A stretch of DNA of 64,000 nucleotides, taken from positions 42,528-106,527 of the forward strand of contig JAGASD010000032.1 in the NCBI GenBank assembly GCA_017621885.1, read 5' to 3'. Under the pieces are notes generated by a model that did not search any database, was not told the DNA's origin, and was given only the letters and a program-made list of their open reading frames with translations. The position numbers and the translations under genes were made by a program. Numbering within the stretch: the first letter of the stretch is position 1; every line of letters begins with the position of its first letter. Shown piece after piece: positions 17,281 to 26,120 of the stretch. The stretch is from Clostridia bacterium (GTDB lineage Bacteria; Bacillota; Clostridia; Oscillospirales; Acutalibacteraceae).

Positions 17281-19005
17281 TTACTTCGCTTTCACTCTGA
17301 ATACCTTAACACCGTGGGCGGGAACAGTGGCTTTGATTTCGGATGAAATTTCCTCTGTCGTGTTATCCCAAAGCTCTGTAACCTCATAAGCTTTTGCAAT
17401 GGGTAAATCAACGTATACCTCGTTGTGGATTTTTGCGATACTCTGAATCATTTCCTTTTCTGAAGAGGCTTTGTTAAGGAAGCAAACAGCAAGCTCGTTA
17501 TTTTCAAGAGGTTTAACAAGAATATCCTGCTTACCGTTTGTGAAAATACGTTTTGCCTGCAAGCCGCGTTTATCCTGGTCAATGGCAATAAGATTTTTGT
17601 TTGTGAGAATTTTGAGGATTTTGTTTTCTGTTGCAACACTTCCGTCAGGGTGGATGAATCTCCTTATATCGTTGCCGAGGATAAGAGGAGCAGCCATCAT
17701 ACACCATAATGTGAAATGGGTTTTGTTCTCTTCTGCTGTAAGCTCTCCAACACCAACCTCCAGCATATCGGGATCATTCCATCCACCGATTGTTGCGTGC
17801 TTATAAAGTCTCACATTTACCTCATATATACCAATCATTGAAAGCCAATTCGGTTTGATATCGGGAGTGGTGCGCCAAAGATTGCCTGCTTTTGCGCCCC
17901 ATTTCCAGGATTGGTTGATTCCCCATTCACAGATTGAGAAGCAAATAGGCTTTTCAGTTGTATTATTCTTTTCTGCAAATTCCTTTGTTGCGCGTTTTAA
18001 TTCCTTGCCCATAAGGGTGTACTGTCTTTGCGCTGAGTCCATTTTGGATGCAACCGGGTTATTAAATGCTAGGGTATTTAGACCCTTTTTAAGTTTGATA
18101 ACCTTCTGAAGTCTGCCGTCGGGTGTGAAGCCCTTTGATTCAGGAAAATAGCAATCGTATGCTGTTTCTCCGTTTACTGTGCAAACAAGGAATTTTTTAC
18201 GGTTTCCGCCTTTTCTGAATACCATAGTCAGTGAATATTCACCGTCTTCGGGAACGTCAATTGTATTGAATTCAAGGCTTCCGAGACCGCCGCAAAGACT
18301 GCCGACAACATATCCGCCGTCAACCTTTTCGTCTTCAAACACTTTTGCCCCGTTTTTAAGAATGCCGTGTTCAGCCTGGATTTCAATGAAATCGGGCTCG
18401 TTAATTTTTCCGATACATATTTTAATAAGCTCGGGTGCAATCGTGGGGATAGTCTCATTGTGGCAGAAATCGTATTTGAAATATTCTACGCCCCACTCAG
18501 CAAGAGTGTCTGCATCAATGGATTCGTTATAAAGGCTTGCGGGTAAATCCTCGCAGGTGAGGGTGCCGTTTGATGTATAAAGACCTAATTTGAAGCCCAT
18601 TTTGTTTATATCTTCAACAAGGGGCTTGATTCCGCGCGGAAATCTTGTTAAGTCGCCTTGAAGCTTGCCGTCAGCAGTACGCATAGAGCTTTGCCAACAG
18701 TCGTCAAGATTTATATAGCTGTACCCGGCATCAAGAAGGCCTGTCCTTTTCATTGCTTCTGCAGTATCAGTAATAAGCTTTTCGTCGATTGTATTACGGA
18801 AGGTGTTCCAGCTGCTCCAACCCATGGGGGGAGTGAGCGCAACACCGTTGCTATAATTTTCAATATCAGCTACGTGCACCTTTGTTGAAGATAAAGCTTT
18901 TTTTGCAACGCAAACCGGACAAATGCGGTTAGCCTTGAGGATTTTTCCAATGGCGACACCTGCTCCTGCTCCGAGTGCGATTGATACAAGTTTTTTTGTG
19001 TTCAT
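17281..19005 (-). CDS. Alpha-galactosidase, GH27, with inserted carbohydrate-binding-like domain
   Basis: A 574-residue glycosidase removing terminal alpha-galactose. GH27 signatures: TPPMGWSSWN (58-67), INLDDCW (98-104), nucleophile Asp179 in YFKYDFC, likely acid/base Asp382 in LWRTTPD, and GGWNDPDMLEVG (407-418); a beta-sandwich C-terminal domain follows. About 150 residues (roughly 200-350) with a jelly-roll, CBM35-like character (FNTIDVPEDGEYSLTMVF) are inserted between the two catalytic residues, which is unusual. The N-terminus has a Gly/Ala-rich hydrophobic helix (LVSIALGAGAGVAIGKIL) and a CPVC motif, suggesting membrane tethering rather than secretion. It lies 14 nt after a phosphoesterase gene in the same operon. 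Confidence 0.9.
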   Translation of the reverse strand: MNTKKLVSIALGAGAGVAIGKILKANRICPVCVAKKALSSTKVHVADIENYSNGVALTPPMGWSSWNTFRNTIDEKLITDTAEAMKRTGLLDAGYSYINLDDCWQSSMRTADGKLQGDLTRFPRGIKPLVEDINKMGFKLGLYTSNGTLTCEDLPASLYNESIDADTLAEWGVEYFKYDFCHNETIPTIAPELIKICIGKINEPDFIEIQAEHGILKNGAKVFEDEKVDGGYVVGSLCGGLGSLEFNTIDVPEDGEYSLTMVFRKGGNRKKFLVCTVNGETAYDCYFPESKGFTPDGRLQKVIKLKKGLNTLAFNNPVASKMDSAQRQYTLMGKELKRATKEFAEKNNTTEKPICFSICEWGINQSWKWGAKAGNLWRTTPDIKPNWLSMIGIYEVNVRLYKHATIGGWNDPDMLEVGVGELTAEENKTHFTLWCMMAAPLILGNDIRRFIHPDGSVATENKILKILTNKNLIAIDQDKRGLQAKRIFTNGKQDILVKPLENNELAVCFLNKASSEKEMIQSIAKIHNEVYVDLPIAKAYEVTELWDNTTEEISSEIKATVPAHGVKVFRVKAK

Positions 19006-19019
19006 ATTACCCCTCCGTA

Positions 19020-20168
19020 TCAGGACTTTTTATTTTTGATAATCTTTTTTACAATTGCCGCAACACCTGCGGCACCTGCAATTCCGGCACCGATATAACC
19101 CAATTGATGGAGCGCAATGCTGTCTCTGTCGTGTAGAGTGCTCATAATGGGACCAAGACAAGTACATTTAAGCCCGAATTCCTTGAAATGGCGTACGTGC
19201 GATTCAATCTTCCAAGGGTTTTCTTCATACACGTTTATGATTCTCACAAGAGAACGGCATCCGTCTGTGTAACAACAAAAACCGCTGGTTTTGTTCTGTC
19301 CGAGCATAATACCGTCAACATAGCCTGTGAAATCGTTCAGATGATCATGTCCGAAAAAAGCACCTATAACGTCACCGGTCTTTTTCCAGCTTTGGAATTG
19401 ACCGCCGTTGTAACAAGGTGCGCAGGGACCTTCTCCCAAAAAGCCCTCAACACCGTCTTTGAGAATATATTTTTTGTCGGAAAATTTATGGTGTCCTTCA
19501 ACGGCACCGTAAAGCTTTTCAAGAGGCTTTGCTTCTCTCAAAAGCTCATATTCTTCATAAACCGGTGTGTGCTGAAAAACAATTGCAGGTATAGTTTTTC
19601 CTCCGTGCTCGTCTTTAATGCGTTGAGCTGTTTTTTCGTACCATTCAATCTGGTCCTCGTGCACCCAGTCATAAATTGAAACCTCAGGGTCATCGCAACA
19701 ATTGTTTGAGTCAATGAGCCAGAGATTTAAAATATCATCTGTGCCTTCGGTATTTTTAACAAGCAAATTACAGTTGAAATTACCTCTCGGGCAGGTGGGG
19801 TCATTTTCACCTATGCAGGTTTCAATTTCTTTGTATGCTTCAACAATTTTTTCTTCCTGTCCCTGGTCGTGCTCGTGATTACCTAAAACATAGGTGAATG
19901 GGATACCCGAGTCAATAACAGGTTTGAGGATATCGCTAAGCGCGCTCTTGTAATCCTTGAAATCCTCCGAACCATCCTTTTCTGAAAGTGTGTCACCGAG
20001 AAGCACAATTAAATCAGGCTTATAGGTGAGAATACCGGCCTTAACAAGATTGTGCATATCCTCGCGTCTTTTTCGTTTGTCGCGGTTATCAATATAAAGA
20101 TTTTCGTGCAAATCACCTAAAGTCATAATTGTAAATTTGCCGTTTTTGAATTTCAGGTTATTATTCAT
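19020..20168 (-). CDS. Calcineurin-like phosphoesterase with C-terminal hydrophobic anchor
   Basis: A 382-residue binuclear-metal phosphoesterase: TLGDLHENLYI, VLLGDTLSE, VLGNHEHDQ, FQHTPVYEEYE and FFGHDHLND supply the family ligands. Start chosen at ATG 20168, which has GAGGAG upstream, rather than an upstream alternative at 20207. The C-terminus is a Gly/Ala-rich hydrophobic helix followed by lysines (YIGAGIAGAAGVAAIVKKI), similar in kind to the N-terminal helix of the alpha-galactosidase encoded next. That pairing hints that both act at the membrane. The gene is first of three in an operon ending with the DUF975 gene. Substrate unknown. Confidence 0.85.
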   Translation of the reverse strand: MNNNLKFKNGKFTIMTLGDLHENLYIDNRDKRKRREDMHNLVKAGILTYKPDLIVLLGDTLSEKDGSEDFKDYKSALSDILKPVIDSGIPFTYVLGNHEHDQGQEEKIVEAYKEIETCIGENDPTCPRGNFNCNLLVKNTEGTDDILNLWLIDSNNCCDDPEVSIYDWVHEDQIEWYEKTAQRIKDEHGGKTIPAIVFQHTPVYEEYELLREAKPLEKLYGAVEGHHKFSDKKYILKDGVEGFLGEGPCAPCYNGGQFQSWKKTGDVIGAFFGHDHLNDFTGYVDGIMLGQNKTSGFCCYTDGCRSLVRIINVYEENPWKIESHVRHFKEFGLKCTCLGPIMSTLHDRDSIALHQLGYIGAGIAGAAGVAAIVKKIIKNKKS

Positions 20169-20190
20169 AAATGACACTCCTCGAAGGTTG

Positions 20191-20230
20191 TAAAAAACGG
20201 AAGACAACTTCTTTATGAAATGTCTCCCGT
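20191..20230 (-). terminator. Intrinsic terminator after the DUF4234 gene
   Basis: Minus-strand RNA ACGGGAGACA pairs with UGUCUUCCGU (one G-U pair), then a run of six U (plus 20192-20197). It separates the DUF4234 gene from the phosphoesterase operon, which therefore needs its own promoter or read-through; I see no clear promoter. Confidence 0.75.
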
Positions 20231-20262
20231 ATCTTAGCGTTTATAAAATTTATATAAGTTTT

Positions 20263-20712
20263 TTACTGGGCAGCTTCCTCAGTTGCTTCAACAGAAACAT
20301 CAGATTCCTCAACCTCAGCCGCATTTTCTTCAGCAACGGGCTCTTCAGCGGGGAGCTGAGCATTGTAAACTTCAGCAAGCTGATTTACATAAGCGATTTT
20401 GAATTTTGCACTCAAGAAGGGAACGAAACGCGCAAGCATAAAGAACATACCGCCGTGCTTGAATTCAAGACCGTAATCTGCAGCCTTCCGGAAAAGTCTT
20501 TCACCCATTTTGCAGTTCCAGGCAAGTGTGTTAATACCGATTGAACACCAGTCAAGAACAAAATCAAGAAGGTAGTTGGCGCTGTCTTTATCGTCGCCTT
20601 CGCAAAGCTTGTTAACGTCCTCAGTCCATTTATACCAAAAAAAGATGTTATAAATGCCGAGAGTAACAATTGTAAGTAAAATGTATTTGCCCAAACTTCT
20701 TTTTTTAATCAT
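20263..20712 (-). CDS. DUF4234-type small membrane protein
   Basis: 149 residues. The N-terminus LGKYILLTIVTLGIYNIFFWYKWTEDVN is the typical DUF4234 hydrophobic signature, with a second hydrophobic stretch (MFFMLARFVPFL). The last 40 residues are very acidic and rich in Glu, Ala and Val, giving a charged cytoplasmic tail. Function unknown. It has its own promoter and terminator, so it is monocistronic. GGAGG precedes the ATG. Confidence 0.75.
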   Translation of the reverse strand: MIKKRSLGKYILLTIVTLGIYNIFFWYKWTEDVNKLCEGDDKDSANYLLDFVLDWCSIGINTLAWNCKMGERLFRKAADYGLEFKHGGMFFMLARFVPFLSAKFKIAYVNQLAEVYNAQLPAEEPVAEENAAEVEESDVSVEATEEAAQ

Positions 20713-20781
20713 AATAAAAGCCTCCGATATTGAAAATTAAATGCGTTGCATAAGCAAAACACCCTTTATATCTTATATTAA

Positions 20782-20810
20782 ATAATACTATAACCAAATA
20801 AAATTGTCAA
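20782..20810 (-). promoter_or_regulatory. Promoter of the DUF4234 gene
   Basis: Minus-strand TTGACA (20805-20810), 17-nt spacer, TATTAT (20782-20787). The leader to the ATG is about 65 nt. Confidence 0.75.
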
Positions 20811-20824
20811 TGATTATTTAATAT

Positions 20825-20858
20825 GAAAAACGAAGAGCAGAAACAAATGCTTCTGCTC
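20825..20858 (-). terminator. Intrinsic terminator of the PRPP synthetase gene
   Basis: GAGCAGAA (20835-20842) and TTCTGCTC (20851-20858) form an 8-bp stem; on the minus strand it is followed by TTCGTTTTT. Confidence 0.75.
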
Positions 20859-20867
20859 CCGGAAAAA

Positions 20868-22076
20868 TCAGTTGTTAAAAAGTGAAAGCTCATCTTTTTT
20901 CTGCTGTTCTTTATATTTTTCAAGTCTTGCCTTGATTTTATCGGCAGGGTTAAGAAGAACACTTACGGAGCAATCGTGGTTGAGTGTGTCAATGATAAGT
21001 GAGCAATATTTACTCATATCAACCTCAAAATACCAAGGCTTTTCAAGAAGCTCGGGTGTTCTGTAAACAAGGTTGGTTGTAAATACACCGTCAAGAATGC
21101 CGTTTGCGTAAGCCTTATCAAACTCCTGAAGACCGTTGCAGAAAAGACCGAAGCTTGTACATACGAAAATACGGTTTGCTTTAAGCTCCTTGAGTTTTGT
21201 TGCAACCTCAATCATAGAATCGCCTGATGAAATCATATCGTCAATAATAAGGCAATCCTTACCTTCAACGTTGTCACCAAGGAATTCGTGAGCAAGAATG
21301 GGGTTTCTGCCGTTTACAACAACAGAGTAGTCACGGCGTTTGTAGAACATACCAAGGTCAATGCCGAGAACTGTAGAGTAATAAATACAACGGCTCATAC
21401 CACCCTCGTCGGGAGAGATAACCATAAGATGATCGTGGTCAATTTTAAGGTCCTTAAAGTTTTTGGTAAGAGCTTTTACCATCTGGTATGTAGGCGCAAC
21501 GTTTTCGAAGCCCTTGAGCGGAATTGCGTTCTGCACTCTGGGGTCGTGAGCATCAAATGTGATGATGTTTTCAACACCCATATCTGAGCAAAGCTCCTGG
21601 AGAGCAATTGCGCAGTCAAGCGATTCGCGTCTTGAGCGTTTATGCTGTCTGCCTTCGTAGAGCATAGGCATAATAACGTTAATTCTTCTTGCTTTACCTT
21701 CAATTGCTGAAATAGCTCTTTTAAGGTTAGCGTAATGTTCGTCGGGAGAATAATGGTTTTCATAACCGTACATATTGTAGGTTACGCCGTGATTGAAGCA
21801 GTCACAAATAATGTAAATATCATAGCCTCTGACTGTTTCGTGAAGCACACATTTACCTTCACCTGAACCAAATCTTGTGAAATCAGCATCAATAATAAAG
21901 GTATCTCTCTGATAACCGTAAAAAGCAATAGTTTCTTTGTGCTCACTTTCTCTTTCGTTTCTCCATGAAGTGAGATAATTGTTGATTTTCTCAGCAAGCT
22001 CCTCGCAACCCGGAGTAGCAATGATACCGAGAGGACCTACAGGGATTGTGTTTGGAATACCGAATGCATCTGCCAC
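20868..22076 (-). CDS. prs: Ribose-phosphate pyrophosphokinase, long form
   Basis: Makes PRPP from ribose 5-phosphate and ATP for purine, pyrimidine, histidine, tryptophan and NAD synthesis. 402 residues, about 80 longer than the common bacterial form; the extra length is at the N-terminus and in inserts, as in a clostridial/Bacteroides-type subgroup. The PRPP-binding loop is DCLIIDDMISSGDSM, and the ATP/ribose regions INVIMPMLYEGRQHKRS and ITFDAHDPRV are recognisable. It is monocistronic. A TATAAT lies about 30 nt upstream of the start on the minus strand but without a clear -35. Confidence 0.88.
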   Translation of the reverse strand: MADAFGIPNTIPVGPLGIIATPGCEELAEKINNYLTSWRNERESEHKETIAFYGYQRDTFIIDADFTRFGSGEGKCVLHETVRGYDIYIICDCFNHGVTYNMYGYENHYSPDEHYANLKRAISAIEGKARRINVIMPMLYEGRQHKRSRRESLDCAIALQELCSDMGVENIITFDAHDPRVQNAIPLKGFENVAPTYQMVKALTKNFKDLKIDHDHLMVISPDEGGMSRCIYYSTVLGIDLGMFYKRRDYSVVVNGRNPILAHEFLGDNVEGKDCLIIDDMISSGDSMIEVATKLKELKANRIFVCTSFGLFCNGLQEFDKAYANGILDGVFTTNLVYRTPELLEKPWYFEVDMSKYCSLIIDTLNHDCSVSVLLNPADKIKARLEKYKEQQKKDELSLFNN

Positions 22077-22204
22077 GACATTAACCTCCGTTGTTTTTAT
22101 TATACACTAATTGTACTAATAATTGACTTCCTTTTCAAGAGTAATAGACAAAATATTTAATTAGAATTTATTTCAATATATTGTAAGCATTTTGTGAAAA
22201 GTAA

Positions 22205-22240
22205 CAAAAAAGCAACACGACACAATAAAAGTGCCGTGTT
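22205..22240 (-). terminator. Intrinsic terminator of the ylbJ operon
   Basis: Minus-strand AACACGGCAC pairs with GUGUCGUGUU (one G-U pair) over a 7-nt loop, then GCUUUUUU. It overlaps the last codon of the small cysteine protein gene. Confidence 0.8.
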
Positions 22241-22457
22241 AAAGCTTGAAATCATCTTCTGAAAAGTCACCCGTAAACACAAACGTACGGGGCACTCTTT
22301 TGAGAGGATCATATTTGTATTTTCTGCATTTGGATTCAGGGAACATAATGCCGCCAACCTTACGACAAATTACAACATCGCCGCCATCGGGAATTTCAGC
22401 AAATTCACATAAAGCGCATTTTGCATCAATTTCGCCTTTGAAAAGCTTCAATGCCAA
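22239..22457 (-). CDS. Small cysteine-containing conserved protein
   Basis: 72 residues from a TTG at 22457 that lies 8 nt after AAGGAG; the in-frame GTG nine bases earlier is too close to that site. It has a CxxC (KCALCEF), a further Cys in VICRK and a fourth in SKCRKYKYDPLKRVP. Four cysteines with this spacing suggest a small zinc or redox fold. I recall proteins of this shape (ending in KYDPLKR.P) as conserved hypotheticals in clostridia. It lies 39 nt after ylbJ on the same strand, so it may be co-expressed during sporulation. No function assigned. Confidence 0.7.
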   Translation of the reverse strand: MALKLFKGEIDAKCALCEFAEIPDGGDVVICRKVGGIMFPESKCRKYKYDPLKRVPRTFVFTGDFSEDDFKL

Positions 22458-22496
22458 CGATACCACTCCTTGCTTTTTGTAATTTCCGATAATATT

Positions 22497-23558
22497 TTAG
22501 CACATCTTACGTTTGTTATCAACCTCTAAAATCAAAAGAATAAGCATAAAAATGAGGATTATTGCAGATGCTACACTGTGATAAAGCGGAAATGCCACGT
22601 TGTTTATGGTTACAGATGTTGAAGCGGGGGTTGCTTCGGGGAAAACTTTTAAAAGCTCAGAGCAGACAAAGGCTGCAAGGGCACCGTTAATAAGCCGTGT
22701 ACAAAAAAACAGCTTTGGGTTTAATGAGCACTGCTGCAAATACTCTGTAATCTGAAAAAACACCGCAAAACCGCCGAAGCCCAATATTCCGCAGGTTATA
22801 GGAAGAGGCAGATTGGCTTCGGCAGCTGTACGGCAACCTGTAGTAACCTCTGCCAATGCTCGGAAAACAATTGCTCCCGACGGAGGAAGAATTTTACTGA
22901 AAAGTGCACCTGCTGCAGAAAAAATAAGAACCCAGCCGCAAATGGTTAACATAGATTTACCTGAGCTGTTTACCGCTTCAACAAGCAGATTTTTTTTGTT
23001 TTCATCAGCTATTATTACAGGCGGAGAATAAGTTCTTTTTGTGAAAAAAGAAACAGCCAGCCCGGTAATCAAGGCACTTATAACAAGGGAAATGTACAGT
23101 ATTATTCCGATTTTTATTCGAGCGTACATAAAAGAGCCCACTGCCAATATTACAAAAGCAAATCCGGGATTTACACTCCATAAAAGGAGCGATTGAGCCT
23201 GGTTTTTTGTTAGTTTCCCGTTTTTGTAAAAGTCAGCAGTGATTTTTGCCCCTATGGGATATCCGCCTATAAAACTCATAATAACTGCACACATCCCGTA
23301 TCCGTTGGTTTTAAATACTTTTGATGAAAAACGGTTTGTTATTTTTGCCAGTACATCTGACACGGAGGACTCCACAAGATAAGAAGAAAGCACCATAAAA
23401 GGAAAAAGTGACGGTATAAGATTATTTGCCGTTAACAGTAGTCCGTCTTTAATGCCGCCCGCGGTTTCTGTGGGGTAAAGTAAAAGACCTGTAATGCACA
23501 TAACAACTCCCGCAACAGACGGCAGAAGCTTTATTATTTTGAATATCTTTCTTTTCAA
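22497..23558 (-). CDS. ylbJ: Sporulation integral membrane protein YlbJ
   Basis: 353 residues with about eight transmembrane helices and the nucleoside-recognition (Gate) domain features of YlbJ: NNLIPSLFPFMVLSSYLVES, FIGGYPIGAKITAD and LLWSVNPGFAFVIL. In Bacillus the gene belongs to the sigma-E regulon and is needed for heat-resistant spores. Start is a TTG six nt after GAGGTG. It is divergent from yqfC over a 70-nt region with two overlapping sigma-E-like promoters. Confidence 0.9.
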   Translation of the reverse strand: MKRKIFKIIKLLPSVAGVVMCITGLLLYPTETAGGIKDGLLLTANNLIPSLFPFMVLSSYLVESSVSDVLAKITNRFSSKVFKTNGYGMCAVIMSFIGGYPIGAKITADFYKNGKLTKNQAQSLLLWSVNPGFAFVILAVGSFMYARIKIGIILYISLVISALITGLAVSFFTKRTYSPPVIIADENKKNLLVEAVNSSGKSMLTICGWVLIFSAAGALFSKILPPSGAIVFRALAEVTTGCRTAAEANLPLPITCGILGFGGFAVFFQITEYLQQCSLNPKLFFCTRLINGALAAFVCSELLKVFPEATPASTSVTINNVAFPLYHSVASAIILIFMLILLILEVDNKRKMC

Positions 23559-23574
23559 TGCTCACACCTCAAAG

Positions 23575-23604
23575 ATATTTTATGAATGCCCTGCATAAGA
23601 ATAT
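23575..23604. promoter_or_regulatory. Overlapping divergent sigma-E-like promoters for ylbJ and yqfC
   Basis: Plus strand: ATATT (23575-23579), 14 nt, CATAAGAAT (23594-23602), toward yqfC. Minus strand: ATATT (23600-23604), 15 nt, CATAAAAT (23577-23584), toward ylbJ. Both fit the sigma-E pattern of ATATT at -35 and CATAC-A-T-like -10. The two elements of one promoter are interleaved with those of the other in 30 bp. Confidence 0.5.
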
Positions 23605-23629
23605 AACAAGAAACAAAGGGGTGTACCGT

Positions 23630-23872
23630 ATGAAGTTGGGCGGATTAAAAAATATAAAAGAGGATTTGAACAACTGCGCAATTGAGCTTTATTCAAATAA
23701 ACGGATTATAATTCTCGATTGCAGATGTGTTGTGGATTATTCAAAAGACTGTATTGTGTTGGATTTAGGTGAGCTTAATCTTAGAATAAGCGGTAAAAAT
23801 CTTGTGGCGGATTCGTTCGTTTTCGGTCAGACAGATATAAGCGGACAAATACAAAGTCTTGAATTTATTTAA
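23630..23872 (+). CDS. yqfC: Sporulation protein YqfC
   Basis: 80 residues from ATG 23630, which follows AAAGGGGTG; an upstream in-frame start overlaps the ylbJ promoter and is rejected. The pattern of short beta strands (RIIILDCRCVVDYS, CIVLDLGELNLRISG) and the position immediately before yqfD match YqfC, a sigma-E-dependent sporulation protein of unknown mechanism. It ends 16 nt before yqfD. Confidence 0.85.
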   Translation: MKLGGLKNIKEDLNNCAIELYSNKRIIILDCRCVVDYSKDCIVLDLGELNLRISGKNLVADSFVFGQTDISGQIQSLEFI

Positions 23873-23887
23873 GGGGAAAAAGTCATT

Positions 23888-25048
23888 ATGGTTAGCTTAC
23901 TAAGGGTCTTTGGTGGGTATACAAGGTTTTGTGCAGAGGGTGGTTTTCCCGAACGGTTTTTGAATTTATGTAAAATTGAAGGAATCAGTCTGTGGAGCAT
24001 AGAAAATGATGGTGTAAAGGTGAAAGCCTGTACATCCTCGAGAGAATTTGAAAAAATAAAAACGCCTGCGATTAAGTCGGGTATGGAAATAAAAGAACTG
24101 GAATCAAAGGGCTTTCCGTTTTTTGTGAAACGCCATAAATGGCGGTGCGGTGCGGTTTTAGGTGTCATCATTGCCGTTTTGTTCGTGTGGATTATGTCGG
24201 GCTGTGTGTGGGAGGTGGAAGTGGTTGAAGAAGAAGGTGTGAAGTTAGATAACTTTACAGAAAGCCTTGCAGAGTTTGGTGTGAAAACAGGTGCAAGAAA
24301 ATCAAAAATTGATATTCTTGACGTTCAGGAAAAGCTTTTAAAAAGGTATCCGCAGCTGTCGTGGGTGAGCGTGAACATTTTTGGTGATAAGGTTCAGGTG
24401 GAATACACACCTGCAAAGACAGCCCCCGAATTAAAATCAGAAAATGTTACGTCAAACATTATTGCAGGAAAAAGCGGCAAGATAGTTCTTGTTGAGGGTT
24501 ACAAAGGAACAAACGCTGTGAAAGAGGGAGCCTATGTTCCTAAGGGGGCGTTACTTATTTCAGGTGTTACGGTAAATGCAGACGGCAGTGAAGCCTTTGC
24601 ACAGGCATCGGGAAAGGTGTTTGCTCAGACCGACAATAAGCATTCGAGCTTTGAAGCATCGAGCTCAGAAAGAGCTTTAACCACAGATGCCTTCCGCAGA
24701 TACAGTTTGTCGGTTTTTAATCTTGAAATTCCTTTAGGATTTTATGATAAAACTGCACTTTCGTGGACTACGGATATGATGCTTCAAGGTGATTCAGCCG
24801 TTTTACCGGTTGGTGTTATACGCGAGGATTCTGTTGAAACACAAAATGTGAAAGTGAATTTAACCGTAAGTGAAACCCAACTGATGAATCTTTGCCGCTG
24901 TATTAAAGAAAAACGAAGCAAATATACTGATGCAGAATTTGTGAAGGTGAGCTTTGCACCAAAGAATGATGGAGGTGAAAACGCACTTTTTATGGAAATT
25001 GTTTGCGTCGAGGACATAGCAGAGGAGAAAATTGTCGATGTAGAATAA
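23888..25048 (+). CDS. yqfD: Sporulation protein YqfD
   Basis: 386-residue single-pass membrane protein. The N-terminal cytoplasmic domain opens with GYTRFCAEGGFPERFLNLC, the helix is at about 94-112 (VLGVIIAVLFVWIMSGCVW), and a large extracytoplasmic domain follows with the POTRA-like part (RYPQLSWVSVNIFGDKVQVE). It is an expected sigma-E regulon member working with YqfC. The phoH promoter begins within 40 nt of its end, so phoH can be expressed in vegetative cells independently. Confidence 0.9.
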   Translation: MVSLLRVFGGYTRFCAEGGFPERFLNLCKIEGISLWSIENDGVKVKACTSSREFEKIKTPAIKSGMEIKELESKGFPFFVKRHKWRCGAVLGVIIAVLFVWIMSGCVWEVEVVEEEGVKLDNFTESLAEFGVKTGARKSKIDILDVQEKLLKRYPQLSWVSVNIFGDKVQVEYTPAKTAPELKSENVTSNIIAGKSGKIVLVEGYKGTNAVKEGAYVPKGALLISGVTVNADGSEAFAQASGKVFAQTDNKHSSFEASSSERALTTDAFRRYSLSVFNLEIPLGFYDKTALSWTTDMMLQGDSAVLPVGVIREDSVETQNVKVNLTVSETQLMNLCRCIKEKRSKYTDAEFVKVSFAPKNDGGENALFMEIVCVEDIAEEKIVDVE

Positions 25049-25086
25049 AACTGATACCTTTTCACAAAAAAAATCAAATATTTTAG

Positions 25087-25114
25087 TGGACATTTACAAA
25101 AAATATGTTATACT
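25087..25114 (+). promoter_or_regulatory. Promoter of the phoH-recO cluster
   Basis: TGGACA (25087-25092), 16-nt spacer, TATACT (25109-25114). Start near 25121. Confidence 0.6.
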
Positions 25115-25127
25115 ATAAATTGATTAG

Positions 25128-26120
25128 TTGTATTTTATTATAAAGAGGGTAATTAAGTCGGAACAGATAATTAATGTGGACAGAATGGAGCAGGCTGTAA
25201 GCCTTTTCGGCAGTTTTGATGAAAATATATTGCTTATTCAGAAAGCCTTCGGAGTTGACGTTATAAGCCGCGGGTCAGATATTAAAGTCAACGGTGAGCC
25301 CGAGAATGTTTCAAAAGCAGTAAAGGCAATAAACGGACTTCTAATGCTCCTTAACAGAGGGGAAAGCCTTAATGAGCAAAACGTCCGTTACGTTATTTCT
25401 CTTGTTGATGACGGCAACGAAGAAAAGATTACTTCGATGTCCGGTGACTGTATTTGTATCACAAGTAAGGGTAAACCCGTGAAGCCAAAAACACTCGGCC
25501 AGAAAAAATATATTGAAAGCATAAAGAACAACACAATAGTTATCGGCGTAGGCCCTGCAGGTACAGGTAAAACTTACCTTGCCGTTGCAATGGCTGTAAA
25601 CGCTTTCAGAGCAAAAGAGGTCAACAGAATAATTCTTACGAGACCTGCTGTTGAAGCCGGTGAAAAGCTCGGCTTTTTACCCGGGGACCTTCAGAGTAAG
25701 GTTGACCCTTATTTAAGACCTCTTTATGATGCGCTGTTTGATATGTTGGGTGCAGAAAATTTCAATAAATATCTGGAAAGGGGTAATATTGAGGTTGCAC
25801 CATTGGCATATATGCGAGGACGCACACTTGACGACAGCTTCATAATTCTTGATGAAGCCCAGAACACAACACCCGAACAGATGAAAATGTTCCTTACAAG
25901 AATGGGCTTTAATTCAAAGGTGGTTGTTACGGGTGACGTAACTCAGATTGACCTTCCTGACGGTAAAAGGTCGGGTCTTGTGGAGGTTACTAAAATCCTG
26001 AAAAATATGGAGCAGATTGACATTGTCCGTTTTTCTGAAAAGGACGTTGTAAGGCATAAATTGGTTCAGGATATTATAAGGGCATATGAAAAATATGAGG
26101 AGGCAAAGAAAAGGAAATGA
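25128..26120 (+). CDS. phoH: PhoH family ATPase
   Basis: 330 residues at most. PhoH-type P-loop ATPase linked to RNA metabolism; in this gene order it accompanies the ribosome-maturation nuclease YbeY. Walker A GPAGTGKT at 142-149, Walker B with FIILDEAQN (DEAQ 242-245), and an N-terminal KH-like part. The start is uncertain: the TTG at 25128 lies only a few bases from the predicted transcript start, and AAAGAGGG at 25142-25149 is followed by an ATT at 25152 rather than a normal start codon. The protein may really start up to 16 residues later. It overlaps ybeY by 4 nt. Confidence 0.92.
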   Translation: MYFIIKRVIKSEQIINVDRMEQAVSLFGSFDENILLIQKAFGVDVISRGSDIKVNGEPENVSKAVKAINGLLMLLNRGESLNEQNVRYVISLVDDGNEEKITSMSGDCICITSKGKPVKPKTLGQKKYIESIKNNTIVIGVGPAGTGKTYLAVAMAVNAFRAKEVNRIILTRPAVEAGEKLGFLPGDLQSKVDPYLRPLYDALFDMLGAENFNKYLERGNIEVAPLAYMRGRTLDDSFIILDEAQNTTPEQMKMFLTRMGFNSKVVVTGDVTQIDLPDGKRSGLVEVTKILKNMEQIDIVRFSEKDVVRHKLVQDIIRAYEKYEEAKKRK

